DNA of 64,000 nt from the NCBI GenBank assembly GCA_027625915.1, contig JANTQA010000032.1, positions 3,720,001 through 3,784,000 on the forward strand, given 5' to 3'. The notes beneath the pieces are model-generated. The model ran no database searches, was not told the DNA's origin, and saw nothing but the letters and a program-made list of their open reading frames with translations. The position numbers and the translations under genes were made by a program. This DNA is from Anaeramoeba flamelloides (Eukaryota; Metamonada; Anaeramoebidae). How positions within the stretch are numbered: the stretch's first letter is position 1; the number at the start of each line of letters is the position of its first letter. Below, one piece after another: positions 63,031 through 64,000 of the stretch.

Positions 63031-64000
63031 TTTTTTTTTTTCGCTCCTTTGATAAAAATGTTTGTTTATGAAAACAACAATCCCCAGTATTTGAAACATG
63101 ATCTAATATTCGGTTTTGATACATTAAAAAAAATGATATTTTTTTTTTTTTTTGATTATTTTCAATATTGAGTACGTCCAAATTTTTGGAATATGTTTTA
63201 GTTTAGTAGGATATACCCGAAATCCCAGTTATTAAAATAATTATGTATTTAGTTAAAGAAATAATTTTAATAATTAATTTTTTCAGAAATTTATTCACTC
63301 AAAATTGATAAACCTTACCTGTCACCTTAAATTCTTTTAGTTTTTAAATCCTGTTCAAAGATTAAAAAAAAAAAAAAAAAAAATAATAATTAAATATTTT
63401 TTGTTCTTCTTGTCATTAAAGGAATAGACGTAATAGACATAATATTTTTTACAATAAATAGATCTGTTTTAAATTTTTATAAAAAATTAATACGATTAAA
63501 TTTCAAAAAATTGAGAAAAATTTTTCTTTCAATTTCCATTTTTGTAAATCAGATACACAACACTAGCATGAAAAAAATTTTGAAATTTTTTTCATTTTTT
63601 TTTTTTTCAAAAGTTCTCTAAGAAATAAAAAAACAATATACTATCAAATTAATATAATAATTTATATTTTAAAAAAAAATTAAAAGGATTTTGTAAAAAA
63701 ACATTAAAAACGAAAAAAAACACTCATAAAATTTTTTTAGATAATTTTTTATTTTTTTTAATTTTATTTTAAAAGCTATATTGTATATCAAAATATTTAA
63801 TACTCAACTCTAATAACAAACATTTATCTTATAAAAATTATTTATCAGTATTTAAAAATTAATTATAAAATATTATTTTTTTTTTTTTTTGAAAAATTTT
63901 TTTTTTCCTAAATTTTTTGAAAAAATTTCAAATTTATAACTTTTTTGATTGATTCAAAACACTTTTTTTAATCAAAATAAGTCTTTATTATAAAAATTTT
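63031..64000. other. AT-rich spacer to the window end
   Basis: Homopolymer-rich DNA with no gene-like frame. Confidence 0.4.

Overview
The window is a very AT-rich stretch of nuclear DNA from a microbial eukaryote. Genes have GT-AG introns and use the standard stop codons. Gene content includes a heterotrimeric G-protein alpha subunit, a Rab2-like GTPase, a calmodulin-like protein, an EPG5-like autophagy factor and a bacterial-type uridine/nucleoside kinase. This suits a free-living amoeboid or flagellate protist. An Anaeramoeba-like metamonad is my guess; an amoebozoan or heterolobosean is not excluded. No bacterial operon, CRISPR array or rRNA gene was seen, and no virus-like element was recognised.

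Layout. 0.8-1.4 kb: a small three-exon minus-strand gene of unknown function. 5.9-7.6 kb: a minus-strand nucleoside kinase with three visible exons. 7.9-8.2 kb: a perfect 80-bp foldback. 9.1-9.4 kb: a small minus-strand ORF. 10-19 kb: mainly interspersed repeats with a few coding-like islands. 19.35-20.65 kb: a six-exon calmodulin-like gene (minus). 25.8-35.1 kb: a six-exon G-alpha gene (minus) spread over 9.3 kb, with two introns of about 4 kb full of repeats. 41.1-44.7 kb: a four-exon Rab2-like gene (plus) with a 2.6-kb intron holding a large foldback element. 45-51 kb: a dense repeat block with six copies of one MITE. 51.3-51.9 kb: a tentative minus-strand gene. 52.3-59.7 kb: one 2,466-codon intronless gene (plus), EPG5-like. 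59.7-64 kb: mostly AT-rich spacer and repeats.

Two themes stand out. First, the spacers and introns are built from several short repeat families: a 196-bp Tc1/mariner-style MITE (12 copies), two foldbacks with long arms, a short hairpin MITE, palindrome clusters, and several 0.3-1.5 kb dispersed repeats in both orientations. Second, the confident genes form a signalling and membrane-traffic set (G-alpha, calmodulin-like, Rab2, EPG5). I see no evidence that they are co-regulated. Exon structures were joined by eye from GT-AG sites, reading phase and family conservation; expression data would settle them.
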